DNA from: an uncultured bacterium
Lineage (GTDB): Bacteria; Cyanobacteriota; Vampirovibrionia; Gastranaerophilales; Gastranaerophilaceae
DNA length: 42,696 nt
NCBI GenBank assembly: GCA_902766395.1
Contig: CACXDL010000045.1
Coordinates: 1 to 42,696 of the forward strand
Direction: 5' to 3'
The translations under genes were made by a program, and so were the position numbers. Below the pieces are notes generated by a model. The model was not told the origin of the DNA and made no database searches. It saw nothing but the letters and a program-made list of their open reading frames with translations. Shown in pieces: positions 17,205 to 25,333 of the stretch (its first letter is position 1; each line of letters begins with the position of its first letter).

Positions 17205-18366
17205 ATGGAAGTGACGGATATTTGTTTATTTTGTATTTACCTTTGATATTCCGTACTTCTATTTTTTTATATTTATCATCATTTTTAAAATTAAATTCTC
17301 CCAATATTTCATTGTTAAAAGAACTGTATATTTTGACTTTTTTAAGAGTTGAGAGCGGAACTTCTTCTTCATACTTTAATTTAATAAGGTTTTTATCTGT
17401 ATCCGTTACATATACTGCTGCGGTGTTAATTATTTTACCTTTTATTTGTTCTGAAGTTTTATCCCAGGTTGCAGGTTCAATGTAGAATTTATATTCTCCA
17501 TCTTTAAATTCTATTTGTGAAAATATTCTTTCTGCTTGTTGAATGTCCAGTTTTTGAATATATTTTTCTAAATGTATCTTAAATTCCGGATGTGTTTTTT
17601 CATAATGACGTGCAATAAATCCAATTGTTGCAATTGAACTGAAAAATATTGTTATTGCAATTACAGGAATAACGCATAGCCATATTTTAGTTTGGAATTT
17701 TTGGTTTTTATGAAATTGTTCAATGTCTTCATATTTAGTCTTTTTATTTGCCCAGGTGTTACCTTTGAGCCCGCAAACTATCGCATAATTAAGGCCTGCA
17801 GGGGTAAACCAAAGTGGTAATGCCCATAACGCTTTATAACTTTTGTTAAACAATCCCCATATCCATGTTCCTAAAAAAGCACCCCAGTTAAATCTGGCAA
17901 GTTCATCTTTCGGTTCTTGTGCACTTATTTTACCTTTCCTGCTCATCAAGTAAAGAACGATAAACACCAAAATCCATTTTAAAAAACTGAAATTATCTGA
18001 ATTTAAATAACCTGTTATAAATATATATACAGATATGAAGGATGTTATTATATATGAAGCTTTTTCACTGTTTTCGCCAAGTATATCTTTTATTCTGCGG
18101 GCAATATTTGTGAAGTATAAAACAACTTCTGTTATTGTATATGCAAAAATCCACAAAGTTATAAATATTGCAAAACCTGTTTTAAATTCCCCAATACCAA
18201 GAAGACTAAACATATAGCCCGGTTTTAGAAAAAATAGAATGATAAGCGGAGTAATAAATATTCCGGTTGCGATAGCGTTTACTGTTAAAAAATTCGCGAT
18301 AAAATCTCTTCGGTTAAGAACACCTTTAAGGCTGAAGAGTCTTCTGTTTTCTTTATATTCTGTCAT
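17203..18366 (-). CDS. Multi-pass membrane protein with DUF805-like N-terminus and DUF2628-like middle
   Basis: 387 residues. The N-terminal part (about 10-150) resembles DUF805: an FSLKGVLNRRDFIANF start, several hydrophobic helices and a NIARRIKDI motif after the third helix. The middle part (FNWGAFLGTWIWGLFNKSY) resembles the DUF2628-type motif seen before membrane helices. One further helix (about 230-255) precedes a polar C-terminal domain of about 130 residues that is probably outside the membrane. Its ATG overlaps the rmuC stop by 4 bases, so the two are translationally coupled. Function unknown. Confidence 0.78.
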   Translation of the reverse strand: MTEYKENRRLFSLKGVLNRRDFIANFLTVNAIATGIFITPLIILFFLKPGYMFSLLGIGEFKTGFAIFITLWIFAYTITEVVLYFTNIARRIKDILGENSEKASYIITSFISVYIFITGYLNSDNFSFLKWILVFIVLYLMSRKGKISAQEPKDELARFNWGAFLGTWIWGLFNKSYKALWALPLWFTPAGLNYAIVCGLKGNTWANKKTKYEDIEQFHKNQKFQTKIWLCVIPVIAITIFFSSIATIGFIARHYEKTHPEFKIHLEKYIQKLDIQQAERIFSQIEFKDGEYKFYIEPATWDKTSEQIKGKIINTAAVYVTDTDKNLIKLKYEEEVPLSTLKKVKIYSSFNNEILGEFNFKNDDKYKKIEVRNIKGKYKINKYPSLP

Positions 18367-19376
18367 TGGTTCTCTCCTGTATTATTTGTTATAAATTCCT
18401 TTGCAATTGTTTGTTCAATAATTTTTTTTCCGTTTTTTGAAAATTTTGCTTCTATTCCAAACTCTTTTAATTTTTCGGCTTCTTTGAAAATGCTGCCGTT
18501 GTTTCTTTGTGTGAATCTTTTTATTTCAGTTTGAACAGATTCGTATGCTTTTTGTATTGTTTTTTCTATTTCAATAAGATTTTGTGAGTGCTGGGCAATA
18601 TTATTATATAATTTATGTCCCGTTTCAATAATATTTTGAATATTATCATATCGTATCTTTGATGCCCATAGTTGATTAATTAATCTTAAAGCAACCATTA
18701 AAGAGGCGTTTCCGATTATTATGATGTTTTTTGAATTCGCATTTTCTATCACTTTTCTAAAGTCATAGTCTGTATATAAAAGATTTATGCAGCTTTCGAT
18801 CGGTATAAACATTAAAATAAACCCCGGTTGTGATGTTTCGTCCATTTCTTCATAATTCTTGCGGGCCAATGTATTTACACAATTATTTAAATCTGATATG
18901 AATAATTTTTTAATTTCAGGATTGTTATCAGAGTTCAGATACTCTACATAATTTTTCAGTATAACCTTGGAATCAATTACAATATGCTTGTCATGTGGTA
19001 AGTTAAGAATAAAATCAGGTTTAATATTTCCGCTTGAAAATTGTTTTGAATAATGTACGTTTTCCTGTAGACCAGAGAATTTAAGAATCTGCTCAAGCCA
19101 ATCTTCTCCAAAATCTCCCTGCAAATTCTGATTAGTAGAGAGTGCTTTTGCATATTTTTGAGCTGTAGATATAGCATTTTTAATCTCGATTGATTCTATT
19201 GCGTGTGCTTTTTGATATTCATCTATGCTTTTTTTAAAATCGTTTAAAATTATGTGCAGAGAATTCTCATCTTTAATTTTATCAATTTTTTTCAGGTAGT
19301 ATCTGGAAGTTAGAAACCAAACTATAAAAGCAGTTAAAAAAATCCCCAAAATTAAAATAATAATTTCCAAGCTCAT
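18363..19376 (-). CDS. rmuC: DNA recombination protein RmuC family
   Basis: A 337-residue protein with one N-terminal membrane helix (about 3-24), a short coiled-coil region (about 28-90) and the RmuC nuclease-like core. The core is recognised by NLQGDFGEDWLEQIL, KPDFILNLP, IVIDSKVILKNY and FILMFIPIESCINLLY. RmuC limits DNA inversions/rearrangements and is predicted to have a restriction-endonuclease-like fold; the D-(x)n-DSK pattern (PDF ... IDSK) fits such an active site. It is shorter than E. coli RmuC mainly because the coiled coil is short. AGAGGTG lies about 6 bases before the ATG and a TATAAT (minus strand, 19394-19399) just upstream. It is co-transcribed with the DUF805-type gene. Confidence 0.9.
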   Translation of the reverse strand: MSLEIIILILGIFLTAFIVWFLTSRYYLKKIDKIKDENSLHIILNDFKKSIDEYQKAHAIESIEIKNAISTAQKYAKALSTNQNLQGDFGEDWLEQILKFSGLQENVHYSKQFSSGNIKPDFILNLPHDKHIVIDSKVILKNYVEYLNSDNNPEIKKLFISDLNNCVNTLARKNYEEMDETSQPGFILMFIPIESCINLLYTDYDFRKVIENANSKNIIIIGNASLMVALRLINQLWASKIRYDNIQNIIETGHKLYNNIAQHSQNLIEIEKTIQKAYESVQTEIKRFTQRNNGSIFKEAEKLKEFGIEAKFSKNGKKIIEQTIAKEFITNNTGENQ

Positions 19377-19454
19377 ACTACACCTCTTCTCAGATTATAT
19401 TAGCATATTTGGGGTTTATTGAAAATAGTTTAATTTAAAAATATTTTTTTCTTA

Positions 19455-19463
19455 TGTTAAAAT
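19455..19463 (+). promoter_or_regulatory. Extended -10 directly before the second AsmA-like gene
   Basis: TGT-TAAAAT is an extended -10. The ATG at 19470 is 6 bases after it and there is no Shine-Dalgarno sequence, so the transcript should begin at the start codon. Confidence 0.5.
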
Positions 19464-19469
19464 CTTAAT

Positions 19470-22103
19470 ATGAAAACATTGCGTTCAGTGTATATATTTT
19501 TAGCATCTTTTTTTGTGCTTGTATTATTAGGGTTTTATGTTTTTTTTCTGTACGGAATTCCCAAAATTTTATCGTCAGAAAATAATTTGCACAAATACGA
19601 AAAAATGTTAAGAAATAAATCTTCTCTGCCCTTTATAATAAAAGGATTAAAGGTAAAAACCTATCCGGATTTACGATTTATCATAAGTGCAAAAGAGATA
19701 TCCATTCTCCCTTTGGATAATGCAAAATCTTTAAATATTGAGAAAATTTCTTATAGTGCAAGAATTTACAATTTAGCACGTGGTAATCTGGATGTTGGAA
19801 ATGTATATGTTAATGTGCAGGAATTAAAAAAATATAATTTTAAATCAAACAAACAAAACAAGCCGTTTAAATTTAAGTTCTTTCCATTAACAAATATAAA
19901 TCATGCTTTTGTGTCTATTGATGAAGATTCAAAGGTAATGATAGATTATATTAAATCCTATAAAATAAAACATGATATTCATACAAAAATTTTAGCAACA
20001 ATCAAAACTCCGGAAACAAAATATCCTGTTTATATCGGTAAAGATGGAGAGATAATTTATAAAGATAAAATTATTTTCGATAATTTTTCGGTAGAATTAC
20101 AGAATTCTAAAATATATCTTTCCGGAGACAAGAACAAGTTGAATATAAAAGCTTCCGGTTTACCTGCTGATGAACTCGAGAAAAATTTTATATATTTTTA
20201 TAAATTACGCCATCCGAATAAAAAGAATTTTATTGAAAATTTTACAAATTTCAGAGGTACTCTCGATGTAGATTTAACAATTAAAAATGGAAAATTTTAC
20301 GGAAAATGTATTACAAGAAATCTAGCAGCACTATTTTCTGATTTTAAAATCGATGTAGTATTGCCGGAAACTGTTTTTAATTTTAATAAAAAACATGTTT
20401 CTGCTGCAACAACCGGTTTATTTGGGACAGAGCCGGTTCAGACCGATTTTGATCTTGAAGGTATAGCAACAGATGATTTACATGTAAAAGGAAATGTTCA
20501 TTCTGTTCTTACAAATAAATTTACTAAAAAATATTTTCCGATATTAGAAATTCACGGTGGGGCGGATGCAAAGGTCAGATATGTAACCCATAATCAAGTT
20601 GTTGATGTGTTCTATACTTTAGGGCTTAATAAGGGTAACAATATTTCATCTTCCTACGGTGAACTTGGTAATACAGACAAAGTCAGAAGGGCCACGATGC
20701 AAACCCATAAAAATGGGGATCCGATGGATATAAAAAGTTATGAATATTCAATACTGAAAGATGGTAAGTGGGTGAATATTTTTGGTGGTGACGGATCATT
20801 TAAAAAAATAGGAAAACGTTATAAACTTTCAGATATAAGTTTAAAAACAAATGGGACAATTCCTTTTGCGTATGTACAATCTGTTACGAAAAATTATATT
20901 AAAAACGGAACATTTAATTCCGATTTACGTTATGACAACATCAACCATACAATACTTGGAACCCTTAATTTGTACAATGTTTCTCATTCGGATTTTCTTA
21001 AACTTAGAGAAGCAAACATAAATTTAAATAAAGATAATATTCTTTTTAAATCGAATGGTACTTTCTTCGGTTCTCCGATTTTCTTAAATTGTGAAATGGA
21101 TAAAAATATCGGTAAAAAGATTTTAATCAAAAATATTGCTGTCCATTTGCATCAATTTTACGCACATAAAGTCAAATTATCTAAAAAAACTTCAAATACT
21201 GTCTCTAAAAAGAAATCATTCAGACCGGATGTAATAGTTGAGCAAGGTAAAATTACTGTAGACAGAATATATTCAAGTCAATTTGAAGTTAAAAATACTA
21301 ATATATATGGTAATCTAAAAAATAATGTTGTCCATTTTGTAATGCCAAAAGCAGATTATGCCAAAGGAGTACTGAGTGCAAAAGGGATATACAATATTTC
21401 AGATCACTCTTCAGATATAAATTTTTCGGCATATGATATAGATTCAAATGATGTTGTGACAAATTTCTTTAAATTGCCTGATTTTGCGTATGGCCGTGCA
21501 TTTGCAACGTTACATTTAATAACAAAAAACAAGTTGAATGATGTAAAAGCCGATGCGGCATTTTCAATTTTAGATGGTTCTTTACCAAGGATAGGCTCCA
21601 GAGAATTCCATCTTGGCAGCTCTAAAAAGACATCATCAATAATTGGGAAAAAACTCAAAAATATGACATTATCTTTATCAAAAATTACCAATATAGATTT
21701 CTCAAAACCGGATGTTGCCCGTTCGAATCTGTATGGTGCTTTCAGACTTGATAATGACACCGTAAAAGATGCAAAAATATTTTCAAAGAGTAAATATGTT
21801 GCAGTACTGATTGAAGGTGTTTATTCTATAGATACTCAAATTGGGGAATTATGTATATGGGGAAAAAGAAATAAGACCAAAGCGAAAAAAATAAGAGTAT
21901 TCAAGATCCCTTTAAATCTGTTATATAAAATAGTCTTTCGTCCGGAACATTCTATGGATCTATACCAAAATAAAGTTTCTCAAATTCCGGAAATAGAAGC
22001 TTCGCTTGGTGATGAGGTTGCAATTTTCAGAGTCCTTGTTAAAGGTAAATTAAATTCCAAAAATTCCAAAGATAAAATAATAGAGCTAAAAGATTTGAGA
22101 TAG
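19470..22103 (+). CDS. AsmA-like envelope protein
   Basis: An 877-residue protein with an N-terminal membrane helix (about 7-30), then a long beta-strand-rich region. The order of elements (helix, short Leu-rich region, then 'LKVKTYPDLRFIISAKEISILP'-like strands) matches the start of the large AsmA-like protein at 13412, and both end in a basic segment. It is probably a periplasm-spanning AsmA/TamB-type protein involved in lipid or outer-membrane homeostasis, though the exact family is not certain. It has its own promoter divergent from rmuC, with a 93-base intergenic region. Its TAG stop directly abuts the stop codon of the convergent TPR gene, leaving no room for a terminator. Confidence 0.72.
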   Translation: MKTLRSVYIFLASFFVLVLLGFYVFFLYGIPKILSSENNLHKYEKMLRNKSSLPFIIKGLKVKTYPDLRFIISAKEISILPLDNAKSLNIEKISYSARIYNLARGNLDVGNVYVNVQELKKYNFKSNKQNKPFKFKFFPLTNINHAFVSIDEDSKVMIDYIKSYKIKHDIHTKILATIKTPETKYPVYIGKDGEIIYKDKIIFDNFSVELQNSKIYLSGDKNKLNIKASGLPADELEKNFIYFYKLRHPNKKNFIENFTNFRGTLDVDLTIKNGKFYGKCITRNLAALFSDFKIDVVLPETVFNFNKKHVSAATTGLFGTEPVQTDFDLEGIATDDLHVKGNVHSVLTNKFTKKYFPILEIHGGADAKVRYVTHNQVVDVFYTLGLNKGNNISSSYGELGNTDKVRRATMQTHKNGDPMDIKSYEYSILKDGKWVNIFGGDGSFKKIGKRYKLSDISLKTNGTIPFAYVQSVTKNYIKNGTFNSDLRYDNINHTILGTLNLYNVSHSDFLKLREANINLNKDNILFKSNGTFFGSPIFLNCEMDKNIGKKILIKNIAVHLHQFYAHKVKLSKKTSNTVSKKKSFRPDVIVEQGKITVDRIYSSQFEVKNTNIYGNLKNNVVHFVMPKADYAKGVLSAKGIYNISDHSSDINFSAYDIDSNDVVTNFFKLPDFAYGRAFATLHLITKNKLNDVKADAAFSILDGSLPRIGSREFHLGSSKKTSSIIGKKLKNMTLSLSKITNIDFSKPDVARSNLYGAFRLDNDTVKDAKIFSKSKYVAVLIEGVYSIDTQIGELCIWGKRNKTKAKKIRVFKIPLNLLYKIVFRPEHSMDLYQNKVSQIPEIEASLGDEVAIFRVLVKGKLNSKNSKDKIIELKDLR

Positions 22104-23213
22104 TTAATCTTCTTTTATTTGATCAAGAAGAATTGTAGGCTCCGGAATATCTTGTTTAAATGCTTCTTCTAAATTTAATTCTTCGGCTTTTGCAAAATCT
22201 GCCTGAGCTTCTTTAATTTTATTTATCTTCTGATAAACTAATCCTCTTTCGTAATATAATCTGTTTTGAATTAAATACAACAAATCATTGTCAGAATTAA
22301 CGATTAATTGATTATAAATCTTCAGAGCATTGTTATATTGTCCGATATTGTATAAGAATTGTGCTTTATCCCACAAAAACGGGTCTTGCTCAAAAATATC
22401 TTTACCCTTATTTATTTCATTATCAAAATCTTCTAATGCTCCTTTATAATCTTTTGTATAATATTTTATATAAATTTTATTATCAAAATTCATTGTTTTG
22501 AATTCATCTTTTTCAATTTCGTAAGCTTTGTTGTAATCTTCAATTGCCCCCTGAAAATCTCCTGTTTTGAATTTTGCATAACCTCTCATTGATAACCACC
22601 TTTGGTCTAATGGAAGTATTTTTGCCCATATTGATGACATTTTAACTGCGTCATTGTATCTTTGTTTTGATATTAATTTCAGTGTTGTTTCGTATGGCGA
22701 TCCTATACATATATATATTCCAAACAAAATCAAAAATAGCGAAAAGATTTTTACAAGTTCTATTTTGAATTCTTTGTATGATTGATTTTCAATTGAATTT
22801 GATGAAGGGAAATGTACTTTTTCATAACTGCCAAATTTTTTATTAAGGTAGAATTCAAATGCTTTGGAATTTATTATAGCCATTGTGAATGTAATAATAA
22901 GCAGAATCAAAAATATTATGATACCTTTTGACAGATTTTCAGCCAAAAGTTCATAATTCGGAAAAATAATATAATAGAGAACTGCTACATATACAAGTAA
23001 CAGTGACATTGTCCAGATACGCTTAAATTTTTTAATTGTTTTTCTTAATTTTTCAATAGTATTTTTGTCAAATTCCTGAGAATATTTATACCCAACAGAT
23101 GTGTTGTTAATGGATTTAATAATAGTCTCGCCGTTATCAGTTATGCTGTAAAAGTTTACAGGCGAATGTTTATATAGCCATTTTAATATATTAAATCCAG
23201 CCATTTTACTCAA
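22104..23213 (-). CDS. Membrane protein with TPR repeats, paralogue of the 9757 gene
   Basis: 369 residues. A soluble N-terminal segment (about 1-60), two hydrophobic helices (about 67-110), another near 150-170, and TPR-like pairs from about 185 (RGYAKFKTGDFQGAIEDYNKAYEI) to the C-terminus. The layout and N-terminal wording (SPVNFYSITDNGETI against SPLLFYVDKSGNSI) match the protein at 9757. The start is a TTG at 23213: GAGGG is 6-7 bases upstream of it, whereas the next in-frame ATG (23204) would be about 15 bases away. It converges with the AsmA-like gene with zero bases between stops. Function unknown. Confidence 0.78.
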   Translation of the reverse strand: MSKMAGFNILKWLYKHSPVNFYSITDNGETIIKSINNTSVGYKYSQEFDKNTIEKLRKTIKKFKRIWTMSLLLVYVAVLYYIIFPNYELLAENLSKGIIIFLILLIITFTMAIINSKAFEFYLNKKFGSYEKVHFPSSNSIENQSYKEFKIELVKIFSLFLILFGIYICIGSPYETTLKLISKQRYNDAVKMSSIWAKILPLDQRWLSMRGYAKFKTGDFQGAIEDYNKAYEIEKDEFKTMNFDNKIYIKYYTKDYKGALEDFDNEINKGKDIFEQDPFLWDKAQFLYNIGQYNNALKIYNQLIVNSDNDLLYLIQNRLYYERGLVYQKINKIKEAQADFAKAEELNLEEAFKQDIPEPTILLDQIKED

Positions 23214-23231
23214 ATATTTCCCTCTAAATTG

Positions 23232-23243
23232 TATGATATCATA
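23232..23243. promoter_or_regulatory. Perfect 12-bp palindrome upstream of the TPR membrane gene
   Basis: TATGATATCATA reads the same on both strands and lies 18 bases upstream of the TTG start of the 22104-23213 gene, in the divergent 215-base gap before the GH77 gene. It could be an operator, but AT-rich palindromes of this size occur by chance. Nothing else is recognised in this gap apart from weak AT-rich promoter-like sequence. Confidence 0.25.
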
Positions 23244-23428
23244 AATGAAAAATTAAACCATATTAATCTGCATATAAAACAGAAATTATTGATATTATCG
23301 TATATTTATGTTGTTATATATTCAATAAAAAACTTAATAATTTGTAATAAGATATTACTGGTAAAAAAATATTAATGTAATAGCAAAAATATTTTTAAGT
23401 TGTTTTAGAATAATAGTAGGGGTAGTTC

Positions 23429-25333
23429 ATGCGTATAAATAAAATTGATAATAATTATTTAATTTTCACCAGAAGATTATCAAAAGATGAAGAAAGAGAT
23501 TACAGGCAAAATGCTATAAAACCTGCACTAGACTATCTTGGCATAAAAGAGATGTCTATGATTATGCATGGAACTTCTTTTCCGGAAAGCAGGCTGCCAC
23601 AAGATAATAATATAAGTAATGATATAGGTGTGGGTTCCCCATATGGAAAAATGGCTGCTCAGTTAATACCGTTTGAAATATTGCATGGCTTTAATTCAAA
23701 TCAACTTGGACCTGTAGGTGAACTTAGTTCCGTTGAAAATATTTCTCCGTATGAATCTTCAGTAAAAGTTAAAAATTATTTGTTTATTGATTTCTCTAAA
23801 TTGACAGAAAAAGAATATGCAAATTTATTAGATGTTTCTGATATAACAAGTATTGTTTCTCCTGTAGAAAAATCAGATTTAAATTATTCTAATTCAGATT
23901 TTCCGGAGGCTTTTGCAAATTACAGAAAACTTATAAAAACAGCTTATGCAAATTTGAATAAAAAGATAGAAAAAGATGATGATAACGCCGTAAAACTTGG
24001 CAAAGAATTTCAGAGTTTTATGAAAAATAATCCGGATATAGAAAATTATGCATTATTCTATATTTTAAAAGACATATACGGAACTGATGATTATACCAAG
24101 TGGAAAGATATTGATAAGAATTTAGTTGACAATTTAAAAAATTGTGATCCGGATTCTATTTTTAGGGTAAAACAATTAAAGTTAAAGACGGGTTCCACAT
24201 TTGAAGAATATTGTTTTGCACAATTTTTAGTCGACAAACAAATTAAAGAAAATACGGAATTTAGAAAGAGTCACGATTTTAAATATGTAAGTGATATGCT
24301 TGTCGGATTTTCTCCATCAGATGAGTGGATTCATCAGGATTTGTTTTTAAAAGGCTATAAAATCGGGTGCCCGTATGGCGGACCAGATGGAGGCTTGCAA
24401 AAATGGAATGTCCCAATATTAGATCCTAAAAAGCTGTTTAATTCTGATGGAAGTTTGGGAGATTCCGGAAAGTATTTAAAATCAAAGTTAGAAATGGCTT
24501 TAGATAATTTTGATAATGTCAGAATTGATCATGCACTTGGTTTGGTTGATCCATATATATATGATCAGTATGGCGCCCGTCGTGGAAATATCGGGCGTAT
24601 GCGTGATTTAGACCCAAATAATGATTACCAAAAGGTTCTGGAAAAAATAATTCTACCGACATTAGAAGAACATGGTTTAGATAAGAATTCTCCGGTGTGG
24701 GAGGATTTGGTTACAGATACTCCTGAGTTTAATTATATATATCATAACAAATTTAATTTGCCGGGAATTACCCAGTTAGAATACAAAAAGGCTGAAGGAA
24801 TGGAGAATTCAGAAAATTGGACACTGATAGGATCGCATGACTCACGCCCTGCAATGGATATGATAAAACAAGACTGGGTTAGATATAATGATGCATGGAA
24901 TCCTATGTATTTGGCCGGTGTTTTGAATGCCGCTCACGATAGTAGCAAATATTGCGAAAAAATAGCATCAGATGATAGCGAAAGAGTTAAAGCAAAATTT
25001 GCAGAATTATTTATGATGGGTAAAAAAATTCAGGTATTTTTTGCAGATTTCTTTGGAATCCCAAAAAGATATAATGAGGGTGGAAATGACGATAACCCTG
25101 ATAACTGGAAATTGCGTTTGAATAATAATTATGAAGATACCTACTACAAAAATCTTTCAAGTGATAAGCCTACTGCTATGAATATACCCGAAATATTACA
25201 GCTTGCTGTAAAAGGAAGAGCCGATATGAAAATAGTTCGTCATCAGCAGGATCCGGATGATGTATATGATGAAATAGCACCAATTATTGAAAAATTGGAA
25301 CAGTATGAAAATATATTAAAAGAAAAAGAATAA
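23429..25333 (+). CDS. malQ: Divergent 4-alpha-glucanotransferase-like protein (GH77)
   Basis: A 634-residue cytosolic protein resembling amylomaltases, which transfer alpha-1,4-glucan segments in maltodextrin/glycogen metabolism. Likely catalytic residues are Asp367 in RIDHALGLVDP (nucleophile; usual form RIDHFRGF), Glu425 in VWEDLVTDTPEF (acid/base; usual AEDLG) and Asp471 in GSHDSRP (usual THDN). The FSPSDEWIHQD and GCPYGGPDG segments fit the substrate-binding loops. The N-terminal 200 residues, including FPESRLPQDNNISNDIGVGSPYG, are divergent in detail. AGGGG precedes the ATG by about 8 bases. No other glycogen gene is adjacent. Its stop directly abuts that of the convergent NAD synthetase gene. 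Confidence 0.8.
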   Translation: MRINKIDNNYLIFTRRLSKDEERDYRQNAIKPALDYLGIKEMSMIMHGTSFPESRLPQDNNISNDIGVGSPYGKMAAQLIPFEILHGFNSNQLGPVGELSSVENISPYESSVKVKNYLFIDFSKLTEKEYANLLDVSDITSIVSPVEKSDLNYSNSDFPEAFANYRKLIKTAYANLNKKIEKDDDNAVKLGKEFQSFMKNNPDIENYALFYILKDIYGTDDYTKWKDIDKNLVDNLKNCDPDSIFRVKQLKLKTGSTFEEYCFAQFLVDKQIKENTEFRKSHDFKYVSDMLVGFSPSDEWIHQDLFLKGYKIGCPYGGPDGGLQKWNVPILDPKKLFNSDGSLGDSGKYLKSKLEMALDNFDNVRIDHALGLVDPYIYDQYGARRGNIGRMRDLDPNNDYQKVLEKIILPTLEEHGLDKNSPVWEDLVTDTPEFNYIYHNKFNLPGITQLEYKKAEGMENSENWTLIGSHDSRPAMDMIKQDWVRYNDAWNPMYLAGVLNAAHDSSKYCEKIASDDSERVKAKFAELFMMGKKIQVFFADFFGIPKRYNEGGNDDNPDNWKLRLNNNYEDTYYKNLSSDKPTAMNIPEILQLAVKGRADMKIVRHQQDPDDVYDEIAPIIEKLEQYENILKEKE

